The notes under the pieces are model-generated. The model was given only the letters and a program-made list of their open reading frames with translations. It did not search any database and was not told where the DNA came from. Position numbers and translations under genes: made by a program. 64,000 nt of DNA. Source: Marinobacter sp. ANT_B65. Its GTDB lineage: Bacteria; Pseudomonadota; Gammaproteobacteria; Pseudomonadales; Oleiphilaceae. The first letter of the stretch is position 1; every line of letters begins with the position of its first letter. Location: positions 282,890-346,889 of the forward strand of contig NZ_NXGV01000003.1 of the NCBI RefSeq assembly GCF_002407605.1. The letters run 5' to 3'. Below, piece by piece: positions 47,659-55,587 of the stretch.

Positions 47659-48285
47659 TTATCCGGCAGAATCACCGGAATAAAATTCGGATTCCTGAAC
47701 TACCCACCAGGCATTTTTTTCCGGAATATGTTCAATAATGACTGCCCGTTGACGGTGAGAGAGTAATGATTGGCTTCGGATCTGAAGTACGAGGTGAGCA
47801 CCATCAAGAATAGCCTCTCCCCGACCAGTTTCCTCCGTAACCTTCGACGAAATCACAACACAGGATGTGCCGACAATCCGCTTTTGAAGAGGTGGCAGAA
47901 AAGCCCGGCGAAACAGGGGCCTGAGCGGCCGGATCACAACTGACGTTGTCAGCACCCCGACCACCAGAGCTGCAAAAATAACAGCGATTCCATATAGCCA
48001 ATGCAACAAACCGGAAGGGACAAGAGCCCCGCAAACCAGATCAATGAAATAGCTGGCCAGCCAGCCAAACAAAAACAGGAGAGTGAGCACCAACGGCAGG
48101 GGTACCCCCTGAAGCCCCAGAGTAACCATCAGGCCACTGAAGTCACCACTCGCATCGATGTCGCCGTCCGCGTCTATATCGCCCATGCCGAGCAGGGAGA
48201 TCAGCCAATAGACAATGGCCACACACAACAAGACGGAGAAGACCACCGTCGGGAAAGAGAAGGCTACAACGAAAAATGTTTCCAT
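47659..48285 (-). CDS. yqiJ: YqiJ-like inner membrane protein with C-terminal OB-fold
   Basis: A 208-residue protein with an N-terminal membrane segment (VVAFSFPTVVFSVLLCVAIV), an acidic loop GMGDIDADGDIDASGD, two or three more membrane segments (about 60-120), and a C-terminal beta-rich part that fits the NfeD-like OB fold (about 135-205). NfeD/YqiJ proteins are typical partners of SPFH proteins; the flotillin gene starts 43 bases downstream. It is the first gene on the minus side of the divergent promoter region. Confidence 0.88.
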   Translation of the reverse strand: METFFVVAFSFPTVVFSVLLCVAIVYWLISLLGMGDIDADGDIDASGDFSGLMVTLGLQGVPLPLVLTLLFLFGWLASYFIDLVCGALVPSGLLHWLYGIAVIFAALVVGVLTTSVVIRPLRPLFRRAFLPPLQKRIVGTSCVVISSKVTEETGRGEAILDGAHLVLQIRSQSLLSHRQRAVIIEHIPEKNAWWVVQESEFYSGDSAG

Positions 48286-48320
48286 ACGCGGCCAGACACC
48301 CGTTCAGGTAAACCTGTGAA

Positions 48321-48337
48321 TTGACAGTTTGTGTCAA
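48321..48337. promoter_or_regulatory. 17-bp palindrome, operator candidate (yqiJ side)
   Basis: TTGACAGTTTGTGTCAA, six-base inverted arms around five bases. With the flanks the shared form is ATTGACA-N5-TGTCAAA, the same as at 48410. It lies 36 bases before the yqiJ ATG and 11 bases beyond the candidate minus-strand -10 box. Confidence 0.75.
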
Positions 48338-48348
48338 ACGACAGCATC

Positions 48349-48378
48349 GTTATAACGCATACAAACTATTTCTTGCAA
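48349..48378 (-). promoter_or_regulatory. Candidate sigma-70 promoter for yqiJ-yqiK-DUF3686
   Basis: Minus strand: -35 TTGCAA at 48378-48373, 18-base spacer, -10 TATAAC at 48354-48349. The -35 hexamer is its own reverse complement and is also used by the plus-strand promoter. Confidence 0.5.
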
Positions 48379-48400
48379 ATGTTTAATTGCGAGGTATAGA
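48373..48400 (+). promoter_or_regulatory. Candidate sigma-70 promoter for DUF2170-PspA operon
   Basis: Plus strand: -35 TTGCAA at 48373-48378, 16-base spacer, -10 TATAGA at 48395-48400. Expected start near 48407, right before the palindrome at 48410. Confidence 0.5.
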
Positions 48401-48409
48401 CTCGAATCA

Positions 48410-48426
48410 TTGACATAAAATGTCAA
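48410..48426. promoter_or_regulatory. 17-bp palindrome, operator candidate (DUF2170 side)
   Basis: TTGACATAAAATGTCAA; the arms extend to seven bases (TTGACAT/ATGTCAA). It lies nine bases beyond the candidate plus-strand -10 box and 62 bases before the GTG of the DUF2170 gene, a position where a bound protein would block transcription. Confidence 0.75.
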
Positions 48427-48488
48427 ATCTCAGGAGAGGTTCGCCTGAACCGGCTGAACCTGTTCAACGCCACAGGAAGGAGCTATTT

Positions 48489-48893
48489 GTGGATATACAA
48501 ACTCTCACCCTGGCATTGGGTGACTCTACTCATGCTGGCCGAACCTTCGACGTCATGCCCATAGCGGGAGAAGAGCCGGTACTTCAGGTTACCGTTTCCG
48601 GAGCAGAAGAAACGCCGGTATACGTTACCGTAACCGACACTCAGATTCTGTGCCTTGTGTATCTTTTTGATGAACAGGAACTGAACCCGGAACGACTGGC
48701 AGAGCTGCACGAAAACATGCTGCGCATCAGTGTACCCATGCCCCTGAGTTCACTTGGCAAAACCGGTGACCACTATGTGGCGTACGGTGCTCTCAGCCCA
48801 ACCTCCGGTTCAGCCGAAATCATGCAGGAACTGGTCACACTGGCCGAGAATTCAATCGACCTGTTGCAGACATTTGAAGACTACCTGGCTTAA
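48489..48893 (+). CDS. yjfI: YjfI-like DUF2170 protein
   Basis: A 134-residue soluble protein starting at GTG 48489, seven bases after AAGGAG; the upstream in-frame ATG at 48420 has no such site and lies in the operator. Its length agrees with E. coli YjfI. The protein has an alternating beta-strand/loop N-half and a helical C-terminus (SAEIMQELVTLAENSIDLLQ). Biochemical role is not known. In E. coli yjfI is followed by yjfJ, a PspA paralogue, exactly as here 14 bases downstream. Confidence 0.85.
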   Translation: MDIQTLTLALGDSTHAGRTFDVMPIAGEEPVLQVTVSGAEETPVYVTVTDTQILCLVYLFDEQELNPERLAELHENMLRISVPMPLSSLGKTGDHYVAYGALSPTSGSAEIMQELVTLAENSIDLLQTFEDYLA

Positions 48894-48907
48894 GTGAGGA
48901 CTGAAAC

Positions 48908-49603
48908 ATGAGATCCGTACTGAATAAAATTCTGACTGCGATGCGCGGTGGTGTTAACGAGCTGGGCGAAGCTGTAGTAGATAGCCAAGGCAACCGTATT
49001 CTTGAACAAGAGCTACGGGATTCCGAACAGGAACTGAAACAGGCGAAACAGGAACTGGCCGCACTGATGGCCGAGTCTGCCTCTCTCGCCCGACAGATCC
49101 GTTCTGAACAGGATAGCGCCAGTAAACGCGAACAGGATGCCCGCAAGGCCATCGTTGCCGGCCAGGAAGATCTGGCCAGAGAAGTAGCCGAACGCATTGT
49201 TGGCCATGAGCGCCGTGCCGCAGAACTGACGCAGACCCGGGAATTGCTGCAACAACGGATTACAGGACTGAAAGAGCGTGTTCAGCGGGCAGAAAAACAA
49301 CTGGCCGACTACCGCCGTGAACTCCAGGTAGTAAAAACCAACGAGAGAGTGCTTCGCACCACAGCCCAGATTGACACCAGCATCAACAGCCAAAAATCCT
49401 CACTGAGCACCGCAAAGGAAACCCTGGAACGTATTCGGGAGCGCCAGGCTCGGGAAGAAGACCGCCAGACCGCCAGCGCCACCCTCGAAAAAGAACTCAC
49501 CGGCGCAGATCTGGACGAAAAGCTGAAGGCTGCTGGCATCAATGGCGAGCAAGATGCAGTAAACAACGTACTCGCTCGCCTGAAAGACAGCCCCGCACAA
49601 TAA
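48908..49603 (+). CDS. PspA/IM30 (ESCRT-III-like) family protein, YjfJ type
   Basis: A 231-residue protein, almost wholly helical coiled coil rich in Glu, Gln, Arg and Ala. The N-terminal MRSVLNKILTAMRGGVNELG could act as an amphipathic membrane helix. Heptad-like runs follow (LEQELRDSEQELKQAKQEL onward), with a short C-terminal helix (GEQDAVNNVLARLK). PspA-family proteins polymerise on inner membranes and protect or remodel them. It lies between the DUF2170 gene and the small unknown gene; no pspBC or pspF genes are near. Confidence 0.9.
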   Translation: MRSVLNKILTAMRGGVNELGEAVVDSQGNRILEQELRDSEQELKQAKQELAALMAESASLARQIRSEQDSASKREQDARKAIVAGQEDLAREVAERIVGHERRAAELTQTRELLQQRITGLKERVQRAEKQLADYRRELQVVKTNERVLRTTAQIDTSINSQKSSLSTAKETLERIRERQAREEDRQTASATLEKELTGADLDEKLKAAGINGEQDAVNNVLARLKDSPAQ

Positions 49604-49610
49604 ATCCGGA

Positions 49611-49629
49611 GCCCCCGCAACATGGGGGC
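49611..49629 (+). terminator. Short hairpin between PspA-family gene and 49650 gene
   Basis: GCCCCC (49611-49616) pairs with GGGGGC (49624-49629) around seven bases, followed by CCAATTTTC. It is too weak for a sure terminator; it may reduce expression of the next gene or stabilise the PspA-family message. Confidence 0.4.
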
Positions 49630-49649
49630 CCAATTTTCAGGTTATTTCC

Positions 49650-49979
49650 ATGACAGGTAAACCGGACTGGTCAAAGGAAGAGAAAGCTGTTCAGGCAGTA
49701 CAAATGGCCTTCGACCTTTCCAACGATATTCAGCGGGCCTTTCGGGTATCTGCAGCACTGCAGGACATGGCTGCTTCAGACATGGTCCGGAAAGTTCTGC
49801 AGCTGCCCTACAAGAAGGGCAGAGCCCGCCCCCGGCTGACCATAACCCTCAAAGATGAGGATTTCGAATTGCTGGCCCGGAAATATGGCCTTGACCCACA
49901 AGACCGGGCGACCATTCGCCAGCGTGTTTCAGAGGATTTACAGGCATTTGCCCACAACTACCTGACAGAATCTGACTAA
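49650..49979 (+). CDS. Small unknown protein of the PspA operon
   Basis: A 109-residue protein I do not recognise. It is soluble, with an N-terminal helix (DWSKEEKAVQAVQMAFDLSN), a basic middle (PYKKGRARPRLTITLKDEDF) and a C-terminal helical part (IRQRVSEDLQAFAHNYL). The pattern of a basic strand RPRLTITL followed by helices is mildly like ribbon-helix-helix DNA-binding proteins, so it could be the missing regulator of the palindromes at 48321 and 48410; that is only a guess. It is the third gene after DUF2170 and PspA, 46 bases on. No membrane segment or enzyme motif. Confidence 0.7.
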   Translation: MTGKPDWSKEEKAVQAVQMAFDLSNDIQRAFRVSAALQDMAASDMVRKVLQLPYKKGRARPRLTITLKDEDFELLARKYGLDPQDRATIRQRVSEDLQAFAHNYLTESD

Positions 49980-50300
49980 CCCATACGGATCACTCATTTC
50001 TGCTGGATCCCGAGCAGTTCCGGGAGACACTGCCGCACTCAGCCAACAGTATTGCCATAGCGTTCTTGCAGCGTTGTCCGGCCCGGGGATGCCTGATTTC
50101 TGTTAATTATGGTATCTGACCGACTGTACTTCACCTTACTCGGGTATACTTAAAACATATTCAGGCAATCACCCCGTTCTGGCTGCTACAGCACCCATCC
50201 GGATAATTACAGCGCCATACAGATGGCAGGTGAGCGCAACCGGGTCGGGTAGTCATACATCTGCAATCCTTCAATCTGCCAGCCAACCTTGAGAGACTCC
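49980..50300. other. 321-base intergenic region without a gene
   Basis: No convincing coding frame, RNA gene or repeat is seen. A possible -10 box TATACT is present near 50146 without a clear -35 partner. It probably holds the terminator of the PspA operon and the promoter of the peptidoglycan-binding protein gene, but I cannot place either. Confidence 0.5.
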
Positions 50301-51494
50301 ATGGGTACAAACATTTCATTTATACATAAACCCTATTGGCTGGCTGGCGTATTCATCTCATTGGTTACAAGTGGATGTGCAGTACAAAAGAAACAGCCAG
50401 CCTCGTACGTGAAGAATATTTACACTTACGAAATTGCAAAAAATACCGATGCGCCTGCCAACGGAACAGAACCGCTGGAGAGTAGCGACAAGGACCTTTT
50501 GCCCGATCCAGAACCTGTCGAAGCTGTTTCCGGAAATGCAGACGAGATAGCCGATACCCAACCTAGTGAACAATCGCCAAGTGCAGGTTCCGGTCTGCCC
50601 CCGATGATACCGCCACAGATCAATGCCCAGGAGCTGGATATTCGGCCAGGGCAATGCTGGGTTTATGCACAGATTCACCCTCGCCCGGTTATGGATAGTG
50701 TTACCGTCAATGTCCGGGACTCAGAGACCCGACTGGATGTAACTCCAGCCGAGTTCCGCCGGGGTTTCAAACAGGTTGTGACCAGAGAAGGCACCAAGAC
50801 CTTCCGGGTAATACCCGCTTCATACAGAGAAATCGAAGAACAGGTATTGGTTAAACCCGAAACAACCCGTCTTGTGGTAGAGCCCGCGGTCTACAAGGAT
50901 TTCCAGGAAGAGGTGATTCTGGAGCAAGCCAGAACCGAACTTGAAGCTTGCAGGACCTCCGGCGCGGCGGCCTATGGAGCTTCATCAGCTGTCTTTGGTT
51001 TTTGTGCCAAAGAGATCCCGGCCAGAACCAAAACCGTAACCGTATCAAGGCTGATAACGCCCGAGGTTACCCGCACCGAGGTCATTCCGGCTGAGTACAA
51101 AACAGTTTTACGCCGACTGGTTGATACCCCGGCCCAGATAATCCCGGTTGAACTGGATGACGAAATCGATACGCTCGAAATCACTGAACTGGTGGAACCT
51201 GCGCAGACAAAAGAGCGCGAAGTGCCGGCAGAAACACTGAATGTAGACATCAAGCGATATGAAGGACGCCCCCACGTCGTGGCACGACAGGCCGTATGCG
51301 ACCGGGATCTCACGCGGGACATGGTTCAGGAGATGCAAAACAAACTCCTCAATCTGGGCTATAGCCCCGGGAAGCTGGACGGCTTACCCGGCCCCGATAC
51401 CCTAAATGCCCTCGCTGAATATCAGACAGAAAACGGCCTTGCCTCTGGAGCAATTACTATAGAAACAGCACAACGCTTGGGTATTATAGATTAA
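50301..51494 (+). CDS. Exported protein with repeated Pro-Ala-Tyr units and peptidoglycan-binding domain
   Basis: A 397-residue protein. The N-terminus (WLAGVFISLVTSGCAV) looks like a lipoprotein signal with Cys near residue 26, though the -3 residue is Thr rather than Leu/Val/Ile. After an acidic linker come repeated units of about 30 residues marked by TPAEFRRGF, IPASYREIEE, EPAVYKDFQEE and IPAEYKTVLRR. The last 70 residues fit a PG_binding_1 domain (MQNKLLNLGYSPGKLDGLPG). It is probably anchored in the envelope and bound to the wall. Function unknown. ATG 50301 is chosen over TTG 50289. Confidence 0.82.
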   Translation: MGTNISFIHKPYWLAGVFISLVTSGCAVQKKQPASYVKNIYTYEIAKNTDAPANGTEPLESSDKDLLPDPEPVEAVSGNADEIADTQPSEQSPSAGSGLPPMIPPQINAQELDIRPGQCWVYAQIHPRPVMDSVTVNVRDSETRLDVTPAEFRRGFKQVVTREGTKTFRVIPASYREIEEQVLVKPETTRLVVEPAVYKDFQEEVILEQARTELEACRTSGAAAYGASSAVFGFCAKEIPARTKTVTVSRLITPEVTRTEVIPAEYKTVLRRLVDTPAQIIPVELDDEIDTLEITELVEPAQTKEREVPAETLNVDIKRYEGRPHVVARQAVCDRDLTRDMVQEMQNKLLNLGYSPGKLDGLPGPDTLNALAEYQTENGLASGAITIETAQRLGIID

Positions 51495-51515
51495 CCTGAT
51501 GCCTATCCTCGGGCG

Positions 51516-51536
51516 GGCTCCGGTTTGACCGGAGCC
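51516..51536 (+). terminator. Hairpin after the peptidoglycan-binding protein gene
   Basis: GGCTCCGGT (51516-51524) pairs perfectly with ACCGGAGCC (51528-51536) around TTG. It is 22 bases past the stop. No T run follows, so termination strength is uncertain. Confidence 0.55.
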
Positions 51537-51574
51537 AGACAAAGCATTAATCATCATTTTTTATATGGTCAATC

Positions 51575-51823
51575 ATGAAACTACTAGTCCGCAACCTCGC
51601 ACGTACAACAACAGAACAGGAAATCCAGGAGCTATTTGCTGCTCACGGCACGGTCACTGAGTGCACACTGGTTCTGGATAAAGAAACGGGTCTGTCAAAG
51701 GGTTTTGGCTTCGTGGAAATGCCAGATCCAAAAGAGGCCAAGATGGCCAAGGCCCGCTTGAACGACGCCCGCATCAGTAAAAACAAAATCCGGGTGAAGT
51801 TCGCCCAGGACAAGGAAGAATAA
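51575..51823 (+). CDS. RRM-domain RNA-binding protein
   Basis: An 82-residue single RNA recognition motif protein. RNP2 is KLLVRNLA at the start and RNP1 is KGFGFVEM at about residues 45-52, with the helix EQEIQELFAAHG between them. It has no glycine-rich tail, unlike cyanobacterial Rbp proteins. Such small bacterial RRM proteins bind RNA and are often made in the cold. It is a lone gene converging on the YkgJ-type gene, with a hairpin upstream and 23 bases between stops. Confidence 0.92.
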   Translation: MKLLVRNLARTTTEQEIQELFAAHGTVTECTLVLDKETGLSKGFGFVEMPDPKEAKMAKARLNDARISKNKIRVKFAQDKEE

Positions 51824-51846
51824 CCGGCTTGCGATAAACCGGCACT

Positions 51847-52146
51847 TTACATTACCGGAGCATCAGGGCCGCGTTCGACTTTACACTCATAGCCGCCCAT
51901 CTCGAACTCCCGGCAGATCAAGGGTCGCTTTTCATAAATCGAACATGACAGGGTGTTGCGGTCCAGCGCTGCACACCATCCATCGTCTAAACGCGCCATA
52001 GTTCGACCGCCCCAATGATCCGTCTCAATAAACCTTTCCGGCACACCTGTCTCCGTGATCAACATCACTTCGAGACGACAGCAGCATGCCTGGCAACTTG
52101 TGCAACTGATACTGGGGTCTGGAAGGGTTATCGCATCTATCATCAT
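51847..52146 (-). CDS. YkgJ-family cysteine cluster protein
   Basis: A 99-residue protein of the putative zinc- or iron-chelating CxxCxxCC family. The N-terminal cluster is CTSCQACCCRLEV, and the C-terminal Cys residues are in CSIYEKRPLICREF and GYECKVE. The pattern is that of UPF0153/YkgJ proteins, thought to bind a metal or Fe-S cluster. Two tandem ATGs begin the gene. It lies between the RRM gene and the OsmC-YcaO gene, on the same strand as the latter but 99 bases after it. Confidence 0.88.
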   Translation of the reverse strand: MMIDAITLPDPSISCTSCQACCCRLEVMLITETGVPERFIETDHWGGRTMARLDDGWCAALDRNTLSCSIYEKRPLICREFEMGGYECKVERGPDAPVM

Positions 52147-52245
52147 CGCTGCTACACCCTGTTTGGAACGTGCTATTCAGATATATACTGCAAAGCCAGG
52201 TCATCACGGTAACGTGGCAACCGGCAACGACAGATACTCCCCCAG

Positions 52246-54438
52246 TCAGTCCGCGCACCCCACTCTTGCTGCACGCGCAGCATGGAGCTTCTTATAGCTT
52301 TCAATCAGCCGCAGGTGTTTATCCAGACCTTCCAGCTGCATGCTTGTTGGGGTAAGCCCATAGAAACGCACACGGCCTTCTACTGACCCAACAACCGCAT
52401 CCATAATCTCTTCGCCAAACATGCGCCGGAGATTAAACAGGTAATCACTCAGCTCAAGTTCGTCATCCAGAGTGATTTCCAGCACCGCATTCACCGCCCG
52501 ATAAAACAGCCCGCGTTCAACCGTGTTGTCATTGAACTGTATAAAGGTTTCTACCCGCTCAAGGGCTTCTTCGTATTCCTGCAGAGCCAGGTTGATCAGC
52601 AGCTTCAACTCGAGAATCGTAAGCTGCCCCCAAACAGTGTTTTCATCGAACTCGATACCGATCAGGGTAATGATATCCGTGTGCTCATCGATCTGACTCT
52701 CCTCCAGCCGCTCCACTAATGCGCCCAGTTGCTCATCGCTGAGTGAGTGAAGGTTGAGAATATCTTCACGGTAGTCCAGAGCCCGGTTGGTGTTATCCCA
52801 GATCAGATCCTCTACCTCATAGATTTCAGAATAGCCCGGCACCAGTATGCGACAAACCGGAGCGCCCAGGTCATCAAAGACTGCCGTGTAAACCTCCTTG
52901 CCCATGTCTTTTAGAATATTGTACAGGCAGGCCGCTTCCTCTTCATTAGTGCCCGAAAAGTCCCATTCGTTAAACTCATAATCAGGCTTTGCACTGAAAA
53001 AGCGCCAGGAAACAACCCCACTGGAGTCAATGAAGTGCTCAACGTAATTATTGGGTTCGGAGACCGCCAGACTGTTGAACGTCGGTGGTGGCAAATCGTT
53101 CAGACCCTCAAAACTGCGGCCCTGCATCAGTTCCGTCAGACTGCGTTCGAGCGCCACTTCCAGAGTCGGGTGCGCGCCAAAAGAGGCAAAAACTCCGCAG
53201 GTTTTCGGGTTCATCAAGGTAACGCAGGCTACCGGGAACTGGCCGCCCAGGGAGGCATCTTTGACAAGCACAGGATACCCCTGAGCCTCCAGTGCCTGAA
53301 TACCCTCAAGAATGCCCGGGTATTTTTCCAGCACGTGCAACGGCACGTCAGGTAATGCAATTTCTTCCTGAATGATCTGTTTTTTAACCGCCCGCTCAAA
53401 GATTTCCGACAGACACTGCACCTGCGCTTCATGAAGCGTATTGCCAGCACTCATACCGTTGCTAAGAAACAGGTTTTCAATCAGATTCGAGGGGAAGTAC
53501 ACTTCTTTGCCATCAGATTGACGTACAAACGGCAGGGAGCATATTCCACGCTCCACCTTGCCGGAGTTGGTATCGATCAGGTTGGAACCGCAGAGCTCAC
53601 CTTCCGGGTTATAGATGGCCAGGCAGTGATCATCCAGGATCTCTTCAGGCAACTCGTCATCTGGCCCTGGTTTGAACCATCGTTCCCTCGGGTAGTGGAC
53701 GAACTCACTATTGGCAATTTCCTCACCAAAGAACTGATCATTGTAGAAAAAGTTACAGTTCAGGCGTTCGATGAACTCGCCCAATGCAGAACACAGGGCG
53801 CTTTCTTTCGTCGACCCTTTGCCATTAGTGAAACACATGGGCGATGCGGCATCGCGAATATGCAGCGACCAGACATGCGGCACGATATTGCGCCAGGATG
53901 CAATTTCAATCTTCATGCCCAGATCCGCCAGGATGGCGGTCATGTTGGCAATGGTTTGCTCCAGCGGAAGGTCTTTACCCAGGATATAGGTGTTGGCCTC
54001 ACCCTCGGGCCTGGTCATCAGCAGGGCCTGGGCATCTTCATCCAGGTTGTCTACCACTTCAATCTGAAAGTCCGGACCGGTTTGCACAACTTTTTTGACC
54101 GTACAGCGGTCAATTGAACGCACAATGCCCTGGCGGTCTTTATCAGAAATGTCTTCTGGCAACTCGACCTGGATTTTGAAAATCTGATTGTAACGGTTTT
54201 CAGGATCAACAATGTTGTTCTGCGACAGCCGGATATTGTCGGTGGGAATATTGCGGGCGATGCAATAAACCCGCACAAAATAGGCTGCACACAGAGCAGA
54301 GGACGCCAGAAAATAGTCGAAAGGACCGGGTGCCGAGCCGTCGCCCTTGTACCGGACGGGCTGGTCCGCAATCACCGAGAAGTCGTCAAACTTGGCTTCA
54401 ATACGGAGGTTGTCGAGATAATTGACGTTAATTTCCAT
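52246..54438 (-). CDS. OsmC-YcaO fusion protein
   Basis: A 730-residue protein with an N-terminal OsmC-like domain (about 1-140, with the helix SALCAAYFVRVYCIA carrying a Cys) and a YcaO domain (about 180-560). YcaO ATP-binding landmarks are present: SALGEFIERLNCNF, QCLSEIFERAVKK and ALERSLTELMQGRS. A C-terminal helical, TPR-like part follows (TLDDELELSDYLFNLRRMFG). There is no terminal PxPxP motif, so it resembles E. coli YcaO, linked to ribosomal S12 methylthiolation with RimO, rather than azole-forming peptide enzymes. No small peptide precursor is seen nearby. Confidence 0.88.
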   Translation of the reverse strand: MEINVNYLDNLRIEAKFDDFSVIADQPVRYKGDGSAPGPFDYFLASSALCAAYFVRVYCIARNIPTDNIRLSQNNIVDPENRYNQIFKIQVELPEDISDKDRQGIVRSIDRCTVKKVVQTGPDFQIEVVDNLDEDAQALLMTRPEGEANTYILGKDLPLEQTIANMTAILADLGMKIEIASWRNIVPHVWSLHIRDAASPMCFTNGKGSTKESALCSALGEFIERLNCNFFYNDQFFGEEIANSEFVHYPRERWFKPGPDDELPEEILDDHCLAIYNPEGELCGSNLIDTNSGKVERGICSLPFVRQSDGKEVYFPSNLIENLFLSNGMSAGNTLHEAQVQCLSEIFERAVKKQIIQEEIALPDVPLHVLEKYPGILEGIQALEAQGYPVLVKDASLGGQFPVACVTLMNPKTCGVFASFGAHPTLEVALERSLTELMQGRSFEGLNDLPPPTFNSLAVSEPNNYVEHFIDSSGVVSWRFFSAKPDYEFNEWDFSGTNEEEAACLYNILKDMGKEVYTAVFDDLGAPVCRILVPGYSEIYEVEDLIWDNTNRALDYREDILNLHSLSDEQLGALVERLEESQIDEHTDIITLIGIEFDENTVWGQLTILELKLLINLALQEYEEALERVETFIQFNDNTVERGLFYRAVNAVLEITLDDELELSDYLFNLRRMFGEEIMDAVVGSVEGRVRFYGLTPTSMQLEGLDKHLRLIESYKKLHAARAARVGCAD

Positions 54439-54449
54439 TGCGAGACTGC

Positions 54450-55388
54450 CTATTTTTTCAGAGTTTGGCGCGCTATGGCCGGGCGAAATATCCGCACTAT
54501 ACGCAAAAACTGCTGTTTGGGAACAATCACCAGCAGATTTCCGGCAAGTACCAGCGAAACACCCGCCATGGCCTCAGGCGTCCAATGGTAGTTTTCGAAC
54601 ACGGTTGAAAGCGCAAGTGCCACAATCGGAAAGAGAACCATACAATAGGCCGCGCGTTCAGGCCCTATTCGCCCCAGCAGAGTCAGAAAACTCCCGAACC
54701 CCATTACTGAACCGACCAGAGCCAGGTAAACCAGAGCCCCCGCATAGGTCCAGCTCGCCTCGAATACAAATGGCTCACCCCGCCCCCAGGCAATGAGCGC
54801 CAGCACAAGCGCAGCATAAGCCATGCCATAGGCGTTACTTTGCATAACAGGTAGTTTTGATGACTGATTACGAGCAGAAATCATATTGCCAAATGAAGTG
54901 ATAAACGTACCGACCAGGCTCAGGATAATGGCACGCAAGGTGGCGCCGTCTGCATCCAGAGCGCGGACTTCCGGCAGGAATACCAGACAGATACCTGCCA
55001 GCCCCAAGGCAGCCCCGGCAATCACTGCACGGGGAACACGATTACCGAAAAACAAAGCACCATTTACAATATTCATCACAATGATTGTGGAGAACACCAC
55101 GGCAATCAATCCACTGGTGATATCAGCAGATGCCTGATAAACCAGCATGTAGTTGAAACCGAACAGCATCAGACCCTGGCCAGCCATCCAGAGGTGCTGC
55201 CGGAAACCAAAGACCATGTTACGCCGCGTCATGCGACACCAGAACATGAGCACCAGCGCGGCCAGTCCGAACCTGTAGGCAATGGACACATCACCGGGAA
55301 CCTCCCCCAACTGAAGGGGTATGGCAATAAATGTCGATCCCCAGATCAACACCGTCGATAAATAAAGTACAAACGTATTCGTCAGCAT
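54450..55388 (-). CDS. EamA/DMT family transporter
   Basis: A 312-residue membrane protein with about ten hydrophobic segments in two repeated EamA halves: TVLIWGSTFIAIPLQLGEVP at the start and ALVYLALVGSVMGFGSFLTL in the second half. The family exports amino acids or small metabolites. It lies 11 bases upstream of the OsmC-YcaO gene on the same strand, so the two are probably one operon. The C-terminus is basic. Substrate unknown. Confidence 0.88.
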   Translation of the reverse strand: MLTNTFVLYLSTVLIWGSTFIAIPLQLGEVPGDVSIAYRFGLAALVLMFWCRMTRRNMVFGFRQHLWMAGQGLMLFGFNYMLVYQASADITSGLIAVVFSTIIVMNIVNGALFFGNRVPRAVIAGAALGLAGICLVFLPEVRALDADGATLRAIILSLVGTFITSFGNMISARNQSSKLPVMQSNAYGMAYAALVLALIAWGRGEPFVFEASWTYAGALVYLALVGSVMGFGSFLTLLGRIGPERAAYCMVLFPIVALALSTVFENYHWTPEAMAGVSLVLAGNLLVIVPKQQFLRIVRIFRPAIARQTLKK

Positions 55389-55557
55389 GGGTAGATAGGC
55401 CTGTAACCTGAATCAGGAACCGGGCAGATTGTCTTCGCGGCCGGTTCAACAATGAGATGGTTCATTGTCCTCCTCATAGTTATCTTGCTCAATAGTTATA
55501 AAGCAGGATGGCAAGGATTCAGAAAGCGGGGGACCTTCCCGGTCTGGAGGGAAAGAG

Positions 55558-55580
55558 CGGGGCACGGGAACCGTGCCCCG
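55558..55580 (-). terminator. Strong hairpin after mmsB
   Basis: CGGGGCACGG (55558-55567) pairs with CCGTGCCCCG (55571-55580) around GAA, a ten-base perfect stem. It is seven bases past the mmsB stop. On the minus strand CTCTTTCCC follows rather than a clear T run; still the likely 3' end of the valine operon. Confidence 0.65.
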
Positions 55581-55587
55581 GCAGGGA

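Noticed and set aside
48360..48385. Sigma-54 promoter (TTGCA at 48373) expected for a psp-type operon
   Set aside because: The GG element that should lie about ten bases upstream is missing, and no PspF-like activator gene is near.
52246..54438. YcaO as part of a peptide natural-product cluster
   Set aside because: No precursor peptide, dehydrogenase or C/E1-like partner is nearby and the PxPxP terminus is absent.
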